Assembly: GCA_964436315.1 (NCBI GenBank)
Contig: CAYTCZ010000029.1
Coordinates: 1-34,643, forward strand
Direction: 5' to 3'
DNA length: 34,643 nucleotides
DNA from: CAYTCZ01 sp964436315
Lineage (GTDB): Bacteria; Actinomycetota; Thermoleophilia; Gaiellales; Gaiellaceae
Shown here: positions 22,509 to 30,945 of the stretch, one piece after another
How positions within the stretch are numbered: the first letter of the stretch is position 1
Layout: each line of letters starts with the position of its first letter
Notes under the pieces: generated by a model
What the model saw: only the letters and a program-made list of their open reading frames with translations
Told to the model about the DNA's origin: nothing
Databases searched by the model: none
Program-made: the position numbers and the translations under genes

Positions 22509-24326
22509 ATGGCACGCCTGGTCGATACGACGATCCGGCTCCTTTCGCAGGAGCCCTTGGCCGGGCGGCTCGGGACTGCACGCCTTCTCCGGGTCGCTGA
22601 GACTCTCGACCGCGCGGGCTTCGAGTATCTCGAGGTCATGGGTAGCCGCTGCTTCGACTGGGCTGTGCGAGGCGGCGTTGAGAGTCCTTGGGAGCGGATT
22701 CGAGCGCTTCGTAGCCGATGCCGCGACACGCCGCTCGCGATGGCGCTCCGCGGACGCTTGCTCGTCGGGTCGCATCCCGTTTCACCCGACCTCGTGCGGC
22801 GATTTGTGTCGAGCGCAGCCGAGGGCGGCATCGACGTCTTTCGCGTCTACGACCCGCTCAATGACCTTTCCAACCTCGAGGAAGCCGCCGCAGCGATTCG
22901 AGATGCGGACAAGAAGCTGCTCATCGGCCTGGTTCACAATCACGGGCCGAGCGACGGGAACGGTGGGCTTGTGCAGATCGCCACGGAGATTCCGGAGCTC
23001 GGCGCGAGTGGAGTCATCCTCAACGATCCCGCCGGCTCGATCGGCGCTGCCCAAGCCGCGGAGATCGTTGGCCAGGTGCGGGAGGCTTCGGGCCTCCCGG
23101 TTGGGCTGTATACGCAGGGCGCGGCCGGTCGCGCTCTTTCAGCAGCAATCGAGGCAGCTCGGGGCGGTGCATCGCCCCTCGCTTGTGCCATCTACCCAAT
23201 CGCGATCTCGGTGCACCGGCCGTCTGGCGAGGCGCTAGCTCAATCCGTGGCTGGCATCGGACATGATTCGGGCGTCTCCGTCCCGACACTCTGGGAGGCG
23301 TGCCGACTAGTCGACGACGCCCTGGGCGACGAGCCCGTGCTGCCGCTCACGCCCCGAGTTGCGGTGCGGGCGGCCGAGCACGACCTGCCGGCCGGACTCG
23401 TGGCCGGCATCGATTCAACGCTTCGCTCGCAAGGTCTCGGTGATCGGCTTGACGAAGTGCTCAACGAGCTCACTGAGGTTCGTCGGGAGTGTGGATTCCC
23501 GCCCCTCGTCTCGCCAATTGGCCATGTCCTCGGCTCGCAGGCGCTCCTGAACGTTCTGTCGGCTGAGCGATGGGGGGTGGTCGTCGACGAAGCACGTGAC
23601 CTCATCACCGGCCGCTATGGGGCGACACCACAACCGGTCGAGCCGGCCGTGAAGCGCGCAGCCGAGCTCGTCGAATCAGACGATGAGTCTCCGCTTGTCG
23701 ACGTCGATCTGGCCAGGCTTCGCGAGTCCTCTGATGGGCTTGCTGCGAGCGAGGAGGATCTGCTCTTAGTCGCACTCTACGGGGACGACGCGAGAACGCT
23801 GCTCGAGACTATTCGCGGCCGAACCCGGCGAGAGGAACGAGACTCAGATTCCCGACGGAGCCAGGTCGATGCCGAGCGCATCAGAGACCTCATTGCGGTC
23901 GTGCGGGAGTCGGGCATCGGCGAGGTAACGATTGAAGAGGGAGGCACGCGAGTAACGGTCCGAAGCGGCGACAGCCCCGAGGTCGTCCCTGGACTAGATG
24001 TCGCCTTGCCCACTCGTGCGGCACCGGAACCCGACTCCTCTCCGCTTCCGAGTCCGCCGGATATTGTCCGAGTCGAGTCGCCGATGGTCGGGACGTTCTA
24101 TCGTGCGCCGGGGCCCGAGCTCGATCCGTTCGTCGAGGAAGGCGATCCCGTCGCGCCGGGCCAGACGCTGTGCATTCTGGAGGCGATGAAGCTCATGAAC
24201 GAGGTGAAAGCGGATGTGGAGGGGATCGTGCGGCGAATCTGCGTCGGGAACGCAGAACCGGTCGAGTATGGGCAACTCCTCTTCGAGCTCGAGCCGCTGA
24301 ACGGCCGGCCGCTGGATGCGCTCTGA
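22509..24326 (+). CDS. accB: Biotin carboxyl carrier protein fused to a decayed OadA/PycB-type carboxyltransferase domain
   Basis: 605 residues in two parts. Residues ~452-600 are a complete AccB: the IRDLIAVVRESGIGEVTIEEGG N-terminal block, a Pro-rich linker and a biotinyl domain with the AccB thumb (TFYRAPGPELDPFVEEGD) and biotin-accepting Lys561 in EAMKLMNEV. Residues 1-~430 align with the carboxyltransferase of oxaloacetate decarboxylase and pyruvate carboxylase (FDALND-like VYDPLND at 113-119, late block GSQALLNVLSAERWGVV). The metal site is gone: RDAHQ is RLLSQ (Leu11), the carbamylated Lys is Asn172 (NDPAG for KDMAG), and the HxH pair is Gly199/Tyr201. Arg10, Gln14 and Arg81 remain. 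It should carry CO2 for the adjacent accC; the front domain is probably structural. Position efp-accB-accC is the standard accB site. Confidence 0.88.
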   Translation: MARLVDTTIRLLSQEPLAGRLGTARLLRVAETLDRAGFEYLEVMGSRCFDWAVRGGVESPWERIRALRSRCRDTPLAMALRGRLLVGSHPVSPDLVRRFVSSAAEGGIDVFRVYDPLNDLSNLEEAAAAIRDADKKLLIGLVHNHGPSDGNGGLVQIATEIPELGASGVILNDPAGSIGAAQAAEIVGQVREASGLPVGLYTQGAAGRALSAAIEAARGGASPLACAIYPIAISVHRPSGEALAQSVAGIGHDSGVSVPTLWEACRLVDDALGDEPVLPLTPRVAVRAAEHDLPAGLVAGIDSTLRSQGLGDRLDEVLNELTEVRRECGFPPLVSPIGHVLGSQALLNVLSAERWGVVVDEARDLITGRYGATPQPVEPAVKRAAELVESDDESPLVDVDLARLRESSDGLAASEEDLLLVALYGDDARTLLETIRGRTRREERDSDSRRSQVDAERIRDLIAVVRESGIGEVTIEEGGTRVTVRSGDSPEVVPGLDVALPTRAAPEPDSSPLPSPPDIVRVESPMVGTFYRAPGPELDPFVEEGDPVAPGQTLCILEAMKLMNEVKADVEGIVRRICVGNAEPVEYGQLLFELEPLNGRPLDAL

Positions 24327-24533
24327 GCGTGCCTCGCCGAAACACCCGTCCGCCGGGGCACCCCAGCCCACCACCCGTCCCAATCCTAGAACGAGCTTTC
24401 GCTCGAGTGTTACGCGGACCGTGCCGAGAGCCATACGAGTACGTGGCAATTCAGAATCGTGGAGCCTTCGGCGGGCGGATGCTGGAAGGCTTGGGCAGCT
24501 TCCCGGACCACGCGCGAGGCTAAGGCGACTGTC
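24327..24533 (+). other. Unusually long gap before accC, possible leader RNA
   Basis: 207 nt without coding signal in an otherwise tight operon. It holds a hairpin CGAGC-TTTC-GCTCG at 24392-24405, a TAGAAC box at 24387-24392 that could start a transcript, and two competing stems around 24463-24502: AGCCTTC/GAAGGCT and GGAAG/CTTCC share the same GGAAGGCT segment. No known riboswitch signature is recognised. Either an accC leader or decayed sequence. Confidence 0.3.
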
Positions 24534-25895
24534 GTGTTCGACCGGGTCCTCGTCGGGAACCGCGGGGAAGTCGCCGTTCGGATCATTCGGACGTGCCGGG
24601 ACCTCGGTATCGAGACCGTGGCCGTGTACTCGACCGTTGATCGCGATGCGTTGCACGTGCGCCTGGCAGATCGAAGCGTCCATATCGGGCCGGCGCCGGC
24701 GTCGCAGAGCTATCTCAGCATCCCGGCGCTGATCGCTGCGGCGGAGACCACGCGCTGTCAGGCAGTTCATCCAGGGTGGGGCTTCCTTGCCGAGAACCGG
24801 GAGTTCGCTCGGGCGTGTGAGGATCTCGGCATCACTTTCATCGGCCCGCGAGCAGAGACGATCGCTCTCATGGGCGACAAAATCCGGGCGCGAGAGGTGA
24901 TCGAGGCCAGCGGCGTGCCGGTTGTGCCAGGTTCCGACGGTCCGGCGTCACTCGACGACGCGAAGATGATGGCGGACGAGCTCGGATTTCCGCTTCTCCT
25001 CAAGGCGGCTGCAGGGGGCGGGGGTCGAGGCATGCGAGTGATCGGGACCGAGGACGAACTCGAGTTTGGATTCCGCGCAGCTGCTCAGGAAGCGCTCGCG
25101 GCTTTCTCAGACGACACGCTCTACATCGAGCGTGCGCTCGTTGCGCCTCACCACGTCGAGATCCAGGTGCTCGGCGACGGCGATGGAGGGATCCTGACAC
25201 TCGGCGAGCGGGATTGCTCGATCCAGCGTCGGCATCAGAAGCTCATCGAAGAGGCCCCCTCGCCGGCAGTTTCCACGAGTCTCCGAGCCGAGTTCGAGGA
25301 GGCGGCTTTGACCGCGTGCAGTTCAATCGCTTACCGGGGCGCCGGAACCGTCGAGTTCCTCCTCGCCGGCGGAGAGTTTTACTTCATCGAGATGAATACT
25401 CGCCTCCAGGTCGAGCATCCGGTGACCGAGCTACTAACGGGAGTCGATCTCGTTCGGGAGCAGCTCCGTATCGCTTCGGGGGAGGGACTATCCGAGACGG
25501 GCAAGCGGCATCTTTCCGGTCATGCGATCGAGGTGCGGATCAATGCCGAAGATCCATCCCGGGACTTCGTGCCGAACCCCGGGACGCTCACACGATTTCG
25601 GCCCGCACTCGGTCCTGGTATCCGCATTGATACCCACGGCTTTGAGGGGTACGAGATTCCAGCGCACTATGACTCACTTCTTGCGAAGGTCATCGCATGG
25701 GCGGAAGACAGACCGACAGCGATCGGACGCAGTCTCCGAGCCTTGTCAGAATTCGAGATCGAGGGTGTCAGAACGACACGAGAATTGGCGATGGAGATCC
25801 TGACGGACGACGAGTTCAAACGCGGCAGCTACACGACGGGACTCCTCCGTGAGGCCGAGCCTCGGCTTCGATCCCTTACGGAGGCAGGCGTGTGA
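24534..25895 (+). CDS. accC: Acetyl-CoA carboxylase biotin carboxylase subunit
   Basis: A 453-residue ATP-grasp enzyme that carboxylates biotin on AccB using bicarbonate and ATP. It has the N-terminal LVGNRGEVAVRIIRTCRDLG, HPGWGFLAEN (Trp for the usual Tyr), the Gly-rich loop KAAAGGGGRGMRV, HVEIQVLGD, the GERDCSIQRRHQKLIEEAPSP block, the EMNTRLQVEHPVTE metal and catalytic segment, and EVRINAEDP. Length fits a stand-alone subunit with no fused carrier. GTG 24534 gives the family N-terminus, with AAGG 8 nt upstream; a GTG or ATG further upstream in frame has no homology. The stop overlaps nusB by 4 nt (GTGA). Together with the preceding accB it forms the biotin half of acetyl-CoA carboxylase; accA/accD are not in the window. 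Confidence 0.95.
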   Translation: MFDRVLVGNRGEVAVRIIRTCRDLGIETVAVYSTVDRDALHVRLADRSVHIGPAPASQSYLSIPALIAAAETTRCQAVHPGWGFLAENREFARACEDLGITFIGPRAETIALMGDKIRAREVIEASGVPVVPGSDGPASLDDAKMMADELGFPLLLKAAAGGGGRGMRVIGTEDELEFGFRAAAQEALAAFSDDTLYIERALVAPHHVEIQVLGDGDGGILTLGERDCSIQRRHQKLIEEAPSPAVSTSLRAEFEEAALTACSSIAYRGAGTVEFLLAGGEFYFIEMNTRLQVEHPVTELLTGVDLVREQLRIASGEGLSETGKRHLSGHAIEVRINAEDPSRDFVPNPGTLTRFRPALGPGIRIDTHGFEGYEIPAHYDSLLAKVIAWAEDRPTAIGRSLRALSEFEIEGVRTTRELAMEILTDDEFKRGSYTTGLLREAEPRLRSLTEAGV

Positions 25896-26311
25896 GCGGC
25901 CGGCGCACGGCGCGCCGCACCGCGCTCTTCCTCCTCTACCAGTGGGACGTCACCGGGAAACCGCTGACATCGCTCTATGACGGGGAGATCGACCCGTACG
26001 CGCTCGAGCTGGCGGAGGGTGTGGTCGAGAGCCACGCCTCGCTCGACTCGCGGATCAGCGCAGCATCCACAGGCTGGCCCGCAGATCGTCTTGGCGCGCT
26101 CGAAAGGAATGTGCTGCGGATCGGACTCCACGAACTCGACGGCGACGACGTTCCGCTCGAAGTCGCGATCGACGAAGCGGTTTCTCTTGCGAAGCGATAT
26201 GCGTCGGAGGAGGCGGGCCGACTCGTGAACGGCATCCTCGGACGCATCGTCGCCGAAGGCTCTGAACCGCCGTCTCACTTGCCCCAAATCTCGGACGAGT
26301 GTCCTGCGTGA
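25892..26311 (+). CDS. nusB: Transcription antitermination factor NusB
   Basis: A 139-residue all-helical RNA-binding protein that, with NusE, binds boxA in rRNA leaders to prevent premature termination. It shows the family start RRTARRTALFLLYQWDVTG, the central helix with LGALERNVLRIGLHEL, and the conserved end DEAVSLAKRYASEEAGRLVNGILGRI. Length is normal, with a short unstructured tail. It is translationally coupled to accC through GTGA. The accC-nusB neighbourhood is a common bacterial arrangement. Confidence 0.95.
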   Translation: MSGRRTARRTALFLLYQWDVTGKPLTSLYDGEIDPYALELAEGVVESHASLDSRISAASTGWPADRLGALERNVLRIGLHELDGDDVPLEVAIDEAVSLAKRYASEEAGRLVNGILGRIVAEGSEPPSHLPQISDECPA

Positions 26312-26348
26312 TCGTTGGTCTGGTCCCGACGACTTGAATGGTGATGCC

Positions 26349-26531
26349 GTGACTGACGAGCCCCCTGACCGGCTTCACGAGCTCCTCGATCAACTCGAGC
26401 AGACCCGCATCCGGCTTGATGAAATCAGCGACCCCGAGGAGGCGGTTGACGTCCTGAACGAACTCAACGATCTCGCCCGAGAGGTGCAGAGCGAACTCGA
26501 TCGGATGCGGCGAGAGGGCGCCGGTGACTGA
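26349..26531 (+). CDS. Small acidic helical protein, XseB-like by size and position
   Basis: A 60-residue acidic protein predicted to be two helices, with heptad patterning in LHELLDQLEQTRIRLDEI and VLNELNDLAREVQSELDRM. Exonuclease VII small subunits are about this size and also form two helices (LEEIVxxLE...LAxxxxxxLxxxE), and xseB commonly precedes the prenyl synthase gene as here. However the usual ExoVII small-subunit motif is only partly matched and no xseA lies nearby, so the assignment is tentative. GTG 26349 is preferred, with GGTGA just upstream; TTG 26334 in the same frame would add five residues. Confidence 0.55.
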   Translation: MTDEPPDRLHELLDQLEQTRIRLDEISDPEEAVDVLNELNDLAREVQSELDRMRREGAGD

Positions 26532-26578
26532 TCGAGCCTTGGCGGGGGCGATCCTGTCGCTCACGCCGTGACGGATTC

Positions 26579-27418
26579 ATGAGAACCCTTGAGGAACTGC
26601 AAGTTGCGAGTGAGGAGGCGCTCGGCACTCTCGAGCTGTCGGCTGACCTGGGAGAGCTCGCTGACGCACTCCGGTACTCGCTGCTCGGGGGCGGAAAACG
26701 CATCCGGCCGGTGCTCTGCCTGGCCACCGGAGAGGCGCTCGAACTCGATCCCGCCGAACTGATGCCGGCCGCGTGCGCCCTGGAATTGATTCACACATTC
26801 AGCCTCGTGCATGACGATCTCCCGGCACTCGATGACGACGATCTCCGCCGCGGACAGCCGAGCGCTCACGTCCAGTTCGGCGAAGGTGTCGCCGTGCTGT
26901 CAGGGGACGCGCTCCTCACAGAGGCATTTCGTCTCGCGCTGTCGTATCCGTCGCCCGATGTCGCGCAATGCCTCGCACGTGCGACTCTCGGCATGATCGG
27001 CGGTCAGTATCTGGACATCACGATCGACGGAGGCCTGAGCGGCACAGAGCTCGCGGAGCTCCACCGACTAAAGACAGGCAGGCTCCTCGCGGCCTGCGTG
27101 GAGTGTGCGTTGGCGGTTCGCCAGCTTCCCGATGCCGCCCGAGAGCCATGGCGAACATTCGCCGCTGACATCGGACTTCTGTTCCAAATCGTCGACGACA
27201 TTCTCGACGCAACGGGAACAGCCGAGGAGCTCGGCAAGACTCCGGGCAAGGACGAGGCGGCGGGGAAAATCACGTACGTATCGCTCTACGGACTGGAGGA
27301 AGCCCGCCGGAGAGCGGACGAGGTTCGTGAACGAATTTCCCGGCAACTCGACGCTCTGGGGGCCGATACCTCGGTGCTCGAATTGCTGGTGGCCACGATT
27401 CGCGAGCGACACAGTTAA
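26579..27418 (+). CDS. ispA: Polyprenyl diphosphate synthase (FPP/GGPP synthase type)
   Basis: A 279-residue all-helical enzyme joining isopentenyl diphosphate to allylic primers for isoprenoid lipids and quinones. The first Asp-rich motif is LVHDDLPALDDDDLRRG, with the two-residue insertion typical of bacterial short-chain synthases; the second is FQIVDDILDATG followed by LGKTPGKDEAAGKITY. LGGGKRIRPVLCL binds the diphosphate, and GGQYLDIT and LKTGRLL are also present. The exact chain length (C15 or C20) cannot be settled by eye; IspA-like farnesyl synthase is the closest overall. ATG 26579 has no clear Shine-Dalgarno sequence. Confidence 0.9.
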   Translation: MRTLEELQVASEEALGTLELSADLGELADALRYSLLGGGKRIRPVLCLATGEALELDPAELMPAACALELIHTFSLVHDDLPALDDDDLRRGQPSAHVQFGEGVAVLSGDALLTEAFRLALSYPSPDVAQCLARATLGMIGGQYLDITIDGGLSGTELAELHRLKTGRLLAACVECALAVRQLPDAAREPWRTFAADIGLLFQIVDDILDATGTAEELGKTPGKDEAAGKITYVSLYGLEEARRRADEVRERISRQLDALGADTSVLELLVATIRERHS

Positions 27419-27424
27419 TCGCTC

Positions 27425-27449
27425 TTTTTGGCTTTTTGCAGGAGTTTTT
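27425..27449 (+). other. Three T5 tracts upstream of tlyA
   Basis: TTTTT at 27425-27429, 27433-27437 and 27445-27449, in a window that is otherwise GC-rich, just after the ispA stop. It could be an UP-like or bent element for the tlyA promoter, or the U-rich end of a hairpinless terminator. Confidence 0.3.
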
Positions 27450-27487
27450 CTACTGTGACTACCCCTGGGTACGGAGCGGACGACCGG

Positions 27488-27493
27488 TAAGCT
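27488..27493 (+). promoter_or_regulatory. -10 element for tlyA-nadK
   Basis: TAAGCT ends 6 nt before the GTG at 27500; leaderless geometry. Confidence 0.4.
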
Positions 27494-27499
27494 GCGCCT

Positions 27500-28219
27500 G
27501 TGAAACGACGTCTTGACGACCTGTTGGTCGAACGTGGTCTCGCCGAAACACGCGCCAAGGCGAGAGCACTGGTCCTCGCAGGAAAGGTGCCTGGGTACTC
27601 CAAGGCCGGAACTCAGGTCGAGGAGGCGGTCGAGCTCAAGGTCGAGCCCGGCAAGCGCTTCGTCTCGAGAGGGGGCGAGAAGCTCGACAGCGCCCTCCAG
27701 ACGCTCGGCATCGATGTTGCCGGGCAGCGCTGTCTCGACCTCGGTGCGTCGACCGGCGGCTTCACCGACTGTCTCCTGCAGCGTGGCGCGAGCGCGGTGT
27801 GTGCCGTCGACGTTGGCTACGGGCAGCTCGACCTGCGTCTCCGGCAAGACGCGCGCGTCACGGTCATCGAGCGCTACAACGCGCGACGACTCCGGTGCGA
27901 CGATCTGCCGTACGCTCCGGAATTCATCACCTGTGACGTCTCGTTTATCAGTGTCGAGAAAGTGTTGCCGCCCGCGCTCTCTTGCGCCGCGGGAGGATGG
28001 AGTGCGCTAATCCTCGTGAAGCCGCAATTCGAAGCCGGGCCCAAGGACGTCAGGCGCGGAGGCGTCGTTCACGATCCGTCGGTCCATCGTCGCGTACTCG
28101 ATCGGGTGCGCCAGAATGCCGCCGAATGGGGTGCCGAGGTCAGTGGAGAGACGGAGTCCGCGCTCACCGGGCCAAAGGGAAATCGGGAATTCTTCCTCTA
28201 TCTCGTTGACCGAACCTGA
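27500..28219 (+). CDS. tlyA: TlyA-family rRNA 2'-O-methyltransferase
   Basis: A 239-residue protein with an N-terminal S4 RNA-binding domain (RLDDLLVERGLAETRAKARALVLAGKV) and an FtsJ-like methyltransferase domain. The SAM motif is DLGASTGGFTD at 80-90, followed by an acidic VDVGYGQL loop, TCDVSF with Asp146 and LVKPQFEAG with catalytic Lys174; GPKGNREFFLYL closes the fold. Members 2'-O-methylate 16S and sometimes 23S rRNA and are called hemolysins for historical reasons. nadK starts 19 nt after the stop, and tlyA-nadK-recN is a conserved order. Confidence 0.94.
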   Translation: MKRRLDDLLVERGLAETRAKARALVLAGKVPGYSKAGTQVEEAVELKVEPGKRFVSRGGEKLDSALQTLGIDVAGQRCLDLGASTGGFTDCLLQRGASAVCAVDVGYGQLDLRLRQDARVTVIERYNARRLRCDDLPYAPEFITCDVSFISVEKVLPPALSCAAGGWSALILVKPQFEAGPKDVRRGGVVHDPSVHRRVLDRVRQNAAEWGAEVSGETESALTGPKGNREFFLYLVDRT

Positions 28220-28238
28220 CCATTCCAACGGGCGAGCC

Positions 28239-29018
28239 GTGAACCGCGCGGCGATCGTCTCGCATGGGAAGCCCGAAATGGTGGGCGACGCCATCGAGCG
28301 TGTCGGAAGCTGTGCTTCGGGAGCCGGTGTCGAGCTCGTCGACTACGACGACGGCGGAGAATTCGACATCGTCGTTGTCCTCGGCGGCGACGGCACAATG
28401 CTACGCGCCCTCCGGGGATGCCTGACGAATGCAACTCCGGTGATCGGAGTCAACTTCGGCCGCGTCGGCTTTCTCACCAGCATCCCTGAGGATGAGCTCG
28501 AGGCCGGTCTCAGGCGTGTCTTTGCCGGAGACTATCGGGTCGTCGAGCTATGCACACTGCGCGTCTCTGTCGGCGATCGGACGTATCCGGCCGTCAACGA
28601 CGTCGTTGCGACCAGTTCCCGGCGCGGTCGCATCGTCGAACTCTCGTGGGAGATCGGTGGGGAGGACCTCGGGCAATTGGCGTGCGATGGCATGGTGTGC
28701 GCGAGCCCCACCGGCTCGACTGCCTACAACCTCTCGAACGGAGGCCCGGTGATGATGTGGGGCCTCGATGCGATGGTCATCACGTTCGTCGCCCCGCACG
28801 CGATCGACGTTCGGCCGCTGGTCGTCCCTCGAGGTCTGCCCCTGCGAGTGACGAACCGCACCAGCGACGTTGGCCTCAGTCTGATCGCTGACGGCCATGA
28901 GGTGGCAGAACTCGGCCCGGCCGATTGTGCGACGGTCGGCCTCGCCGAGGATCGCAGCTACCTTGCGCTCTTGCCAGAGGTCACCTTCTTCACTCGATAC
29001 CACGATGTGTTCGTGTAG
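28239..29018 (+). CDS. nadK: NAD kinase
   Basis: A 259-residue cytosolic kinase making NADP+ from NAD+. GGDGT at 49-53 (VVLGGDGTMLRAL) is the phosphate-donor motif; GVNFGRVGFLTSI, the catalytic-loop NDVVATSS and the glycine-rich SPTGSTAYNLSNGGP follow. It is on the short side for the family because the region before the GGDGT motif is trimmed, but all conserved blocks are there. GTG 28239 gives a family-like MNRAAIVSHGKPE start; the frame is open further upstream, through the end of tlyA, but that part is not homologous. No strong Shine-Dalgarno sequence is seen. Confidence 0.93.
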   Translation: MNRAAIVSHGKPEMVGDAIERVGSCASGAGVELVDYDDGGEFDIVVVLGGDGTMLRALRGCLTNATPVIGVNFGRVGFLTSIPEDELEAGLRRVFAGDYRVVELCTLRVSVGDRTYPAVNDVVATSSRRGRIVELSWEIGGEDLGQLACDGMVCASPTGSTAYNLSNGGPVMMWGLDAMVITFVAPHAIDVRPLVVPRGLPLRVTNRTSDVGLSLIADGHEVAELGPADCATVGLAEDRSYLALLPEVTFFTRYHDVFV

Positions 29019-29065
29019 TGCTCCACGGCTGAACACCGTGTCAAGCAAGAGATCCGGTCACTAAC

Positions 29066-30709
29066 GTGCTCCGCCGGCTTCGAATCGAGAATCTCGTCCT
29101 CATTGGAGAGGCAGAACTCACCCTCGCCAAAGGGCTGAACGCCGTGACTGGTGAGACGGGGGCCGGCAAGACGATCCTGGCCCAGGCGATCGGACTGCTG
29201 CTCGGTGCGCAAGGCGGCGAGAGTTTCGTCGGACCGGCGCGTGAGGAGGCGTACGTCGAAGCCGAGCTCGACCTACCCGAAGGGCTCCTTGACGACGCCG
29301 AGCTCCAAGCGATTCGCGAGTTACAGCCCGAGGACGAGACCGGACTGGTGGTCGCTCGGCGGGTGTTTGCCGACGGTCGGACTCGCGCCTACGCGTGGGG
29401 TCGCACGGTCCCTCGCGAGGATCTTGCCCGGGTGGTTGAACGCCTGGTCGCGATGTCCGGGCAGTTTGAACAGCGTCGCCTTGCCAGAACCTCGTACCAA
29501 CTCGCCCTCTTCGATGCGTTTGCCGGCGAAGCGCAGCTTGCGCGTCGTACGGAGCTTGCTCGAAGCTGGCGGCGACTCACGGACGCCGGCCGGCATCTCG
29601 AGGAGGTCGAGGATCAGAGCGCGGGGGCCGCCGAGCGGGAGGCCGAGCTGAGGGACCTCGTCGAGCGGACTGCGGGCTTTGAGCAGGGCAGCGAAGACGA
29701 GCTGAAGGCGGAGCGAACGCGGCTTGCGCGCCTGTCGGAGCTCGCATCGAGAGCGCTGAACGCCGCCGAGGTTTTGAATCCTGAGCACTCTGAATCACCG
29801 GGCGCGACGGCGCTCGTCGCACGCGCAGCGGCCGAGATCGAGGCGCTCCACGACATCGCGCCTGAACTCGGCCTCGCGACGACCCAACTCCGCGAAGCCG
29901 AGATACAACTTGCCGAGACGGGGTCCGATCTCCGGAACTTCCTGTCCACCCTCGAGGCAGAACCTGGTCGGCTTGAGGCCGTGGAAGCCGACCTGGAGCG
30001 GATCGCCGTCGCAAAGCGTCGGTTCAACGCGACGAGTTTGGACGATCTGCTCGAGGTTGCAGAGCGAGCGAGGTCCGAGCTCGCAGCGCGTGAGGGCGGC
30101 GGCGATCCCGTCGCCGCTGCACGTCGCGAACGAGATGCCGCGGACAAGGAGTTCGCACGCCTGTGCGACGAGATGAGCAAAAGGCGGGAATCGATGAGGG
30201 AGGACTTCGTGGCCGCGGTCGCCGAAGGACTCCGCGGACTCGGCGTTGGCGAGGGAAAATTCCGTGTTCGGCTCGAGGAGCGGGAACCGGGGCCGAGCGG
30301 GCGTGACTCGATCGCATTCGAGCTCAAGCCGAATCCGGGATTACCGTATTCGCCGGTTGCGGAGACAGCGTCGGGCGGTGAGCTCTCGCGCGTCGCTCTC
30401 GCGCTTCGGACGGCGTCGCACAGCCGGGGCGGCGAACCAACGATCGTGTTCGACGAGATCGATGCGGGTATTGGCGGGAGGACTGCCCACTTCGTCGCGT
30501 CGGCCCTCGAGGAGTTGGCCACGTTCACCCAGGTATTGACCATTACGCACTTGCCTCAGATCGCCAGCGTTGCGGCCGAGCATTTTCGTGTCCAGAAGCT
30601 GGCGGGCGATCCGACGCAGACGACGATCGAGCGGCTGACGCGAGCAGATCGTCGGCAAGAGCTCGAGCGTATGCTTGGAGGCGCCGAGTTTCTCTCGACG
30701 ATCCGTTGA
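29066..30709 (+). CDS. recN: DNA repair protein RecN
   Basis: A 547-residue SMC-like ATPase acting at DNA double-strand breaks. The N-terminal half-head carries MLRRLRIENLVLIGEAEL and Walker A GETGAGKT at 29-36 (Thr where Ser is usual). A long coiled coil with a short hinge spans about 165-395. The C-terminal half-head has the ABC signature TASGGELSRVALALR, Walker B TIVFDEIDAGIGG and the VLTITHLPQIAS switch His. Length is normal. The start is GTG 29066, matching the family N-terminus; no Shine-Dalgarno sequence is visible. No LexA-type box was recognised upstream. Confidence 0.95.
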   Translation: MLRRLRIENLVLIGEAELTLAKGLNAVTGETGAGKTILAQAIGLLLGAQGGESFVGPAREEAYVEAELDLPEGLLDDAELQAIRELQPEDETGLVVARRVFADGRTRAYAWGRTVPREDLARVVERLVAMSGQFEQRRLARTSYQLALFDAFAGEAQLARRTELARSWRRLTDAGRHLEEVEDQSAGAAEREAELRDLVERTAGFEQGSEDELKAERTRLARLSELASRALNAAEVLNPEHSESPGATALVARAAAEIEALHDIAPELGLATTQLREAEIQLAETGSDLRNFLSTLEAEPGRLEAVEADLERIAVAKRRFNATSLDDLLEVAERARSELAAREGGGDPVAAARRERDAADKEFARLCDEMSKRRESMREDFVAAVAEGLRGLGVGEGKFRVRLEEREPGPSGRDSIAFELKPNPGLPYSPVAETASGGELSRVALALRTASHSRGGEPTIVFDEIDAGIGGRTAHFVASALEELATFTQVLTITHLPQIASVAAEHFRVQKLAGDPTQTTIERLTRADRRQELERMLGGAEFLSTIR

Positions 30710-30945
30710 GCGGCACCCACCGGGTCCGCTGCGCGTCGAGTTCGCGACCGATCTGCTGATGGCGTCCTGCGCTTCTCATACGATCCTGCCTGGCGGATGG
30801 GCGAGGTGGATGTATTCAAGGGCGGCACTGCTAGGGTTTGGACTCGTGGTCAGACGAGGCGGCCGAACGTGACAGCACTCTGTTCGACCGTCGGAGCGTC
30901 GACATGGGCCAGAAGGTCGCGGCGCCCACTGACGGAGTACACGCG

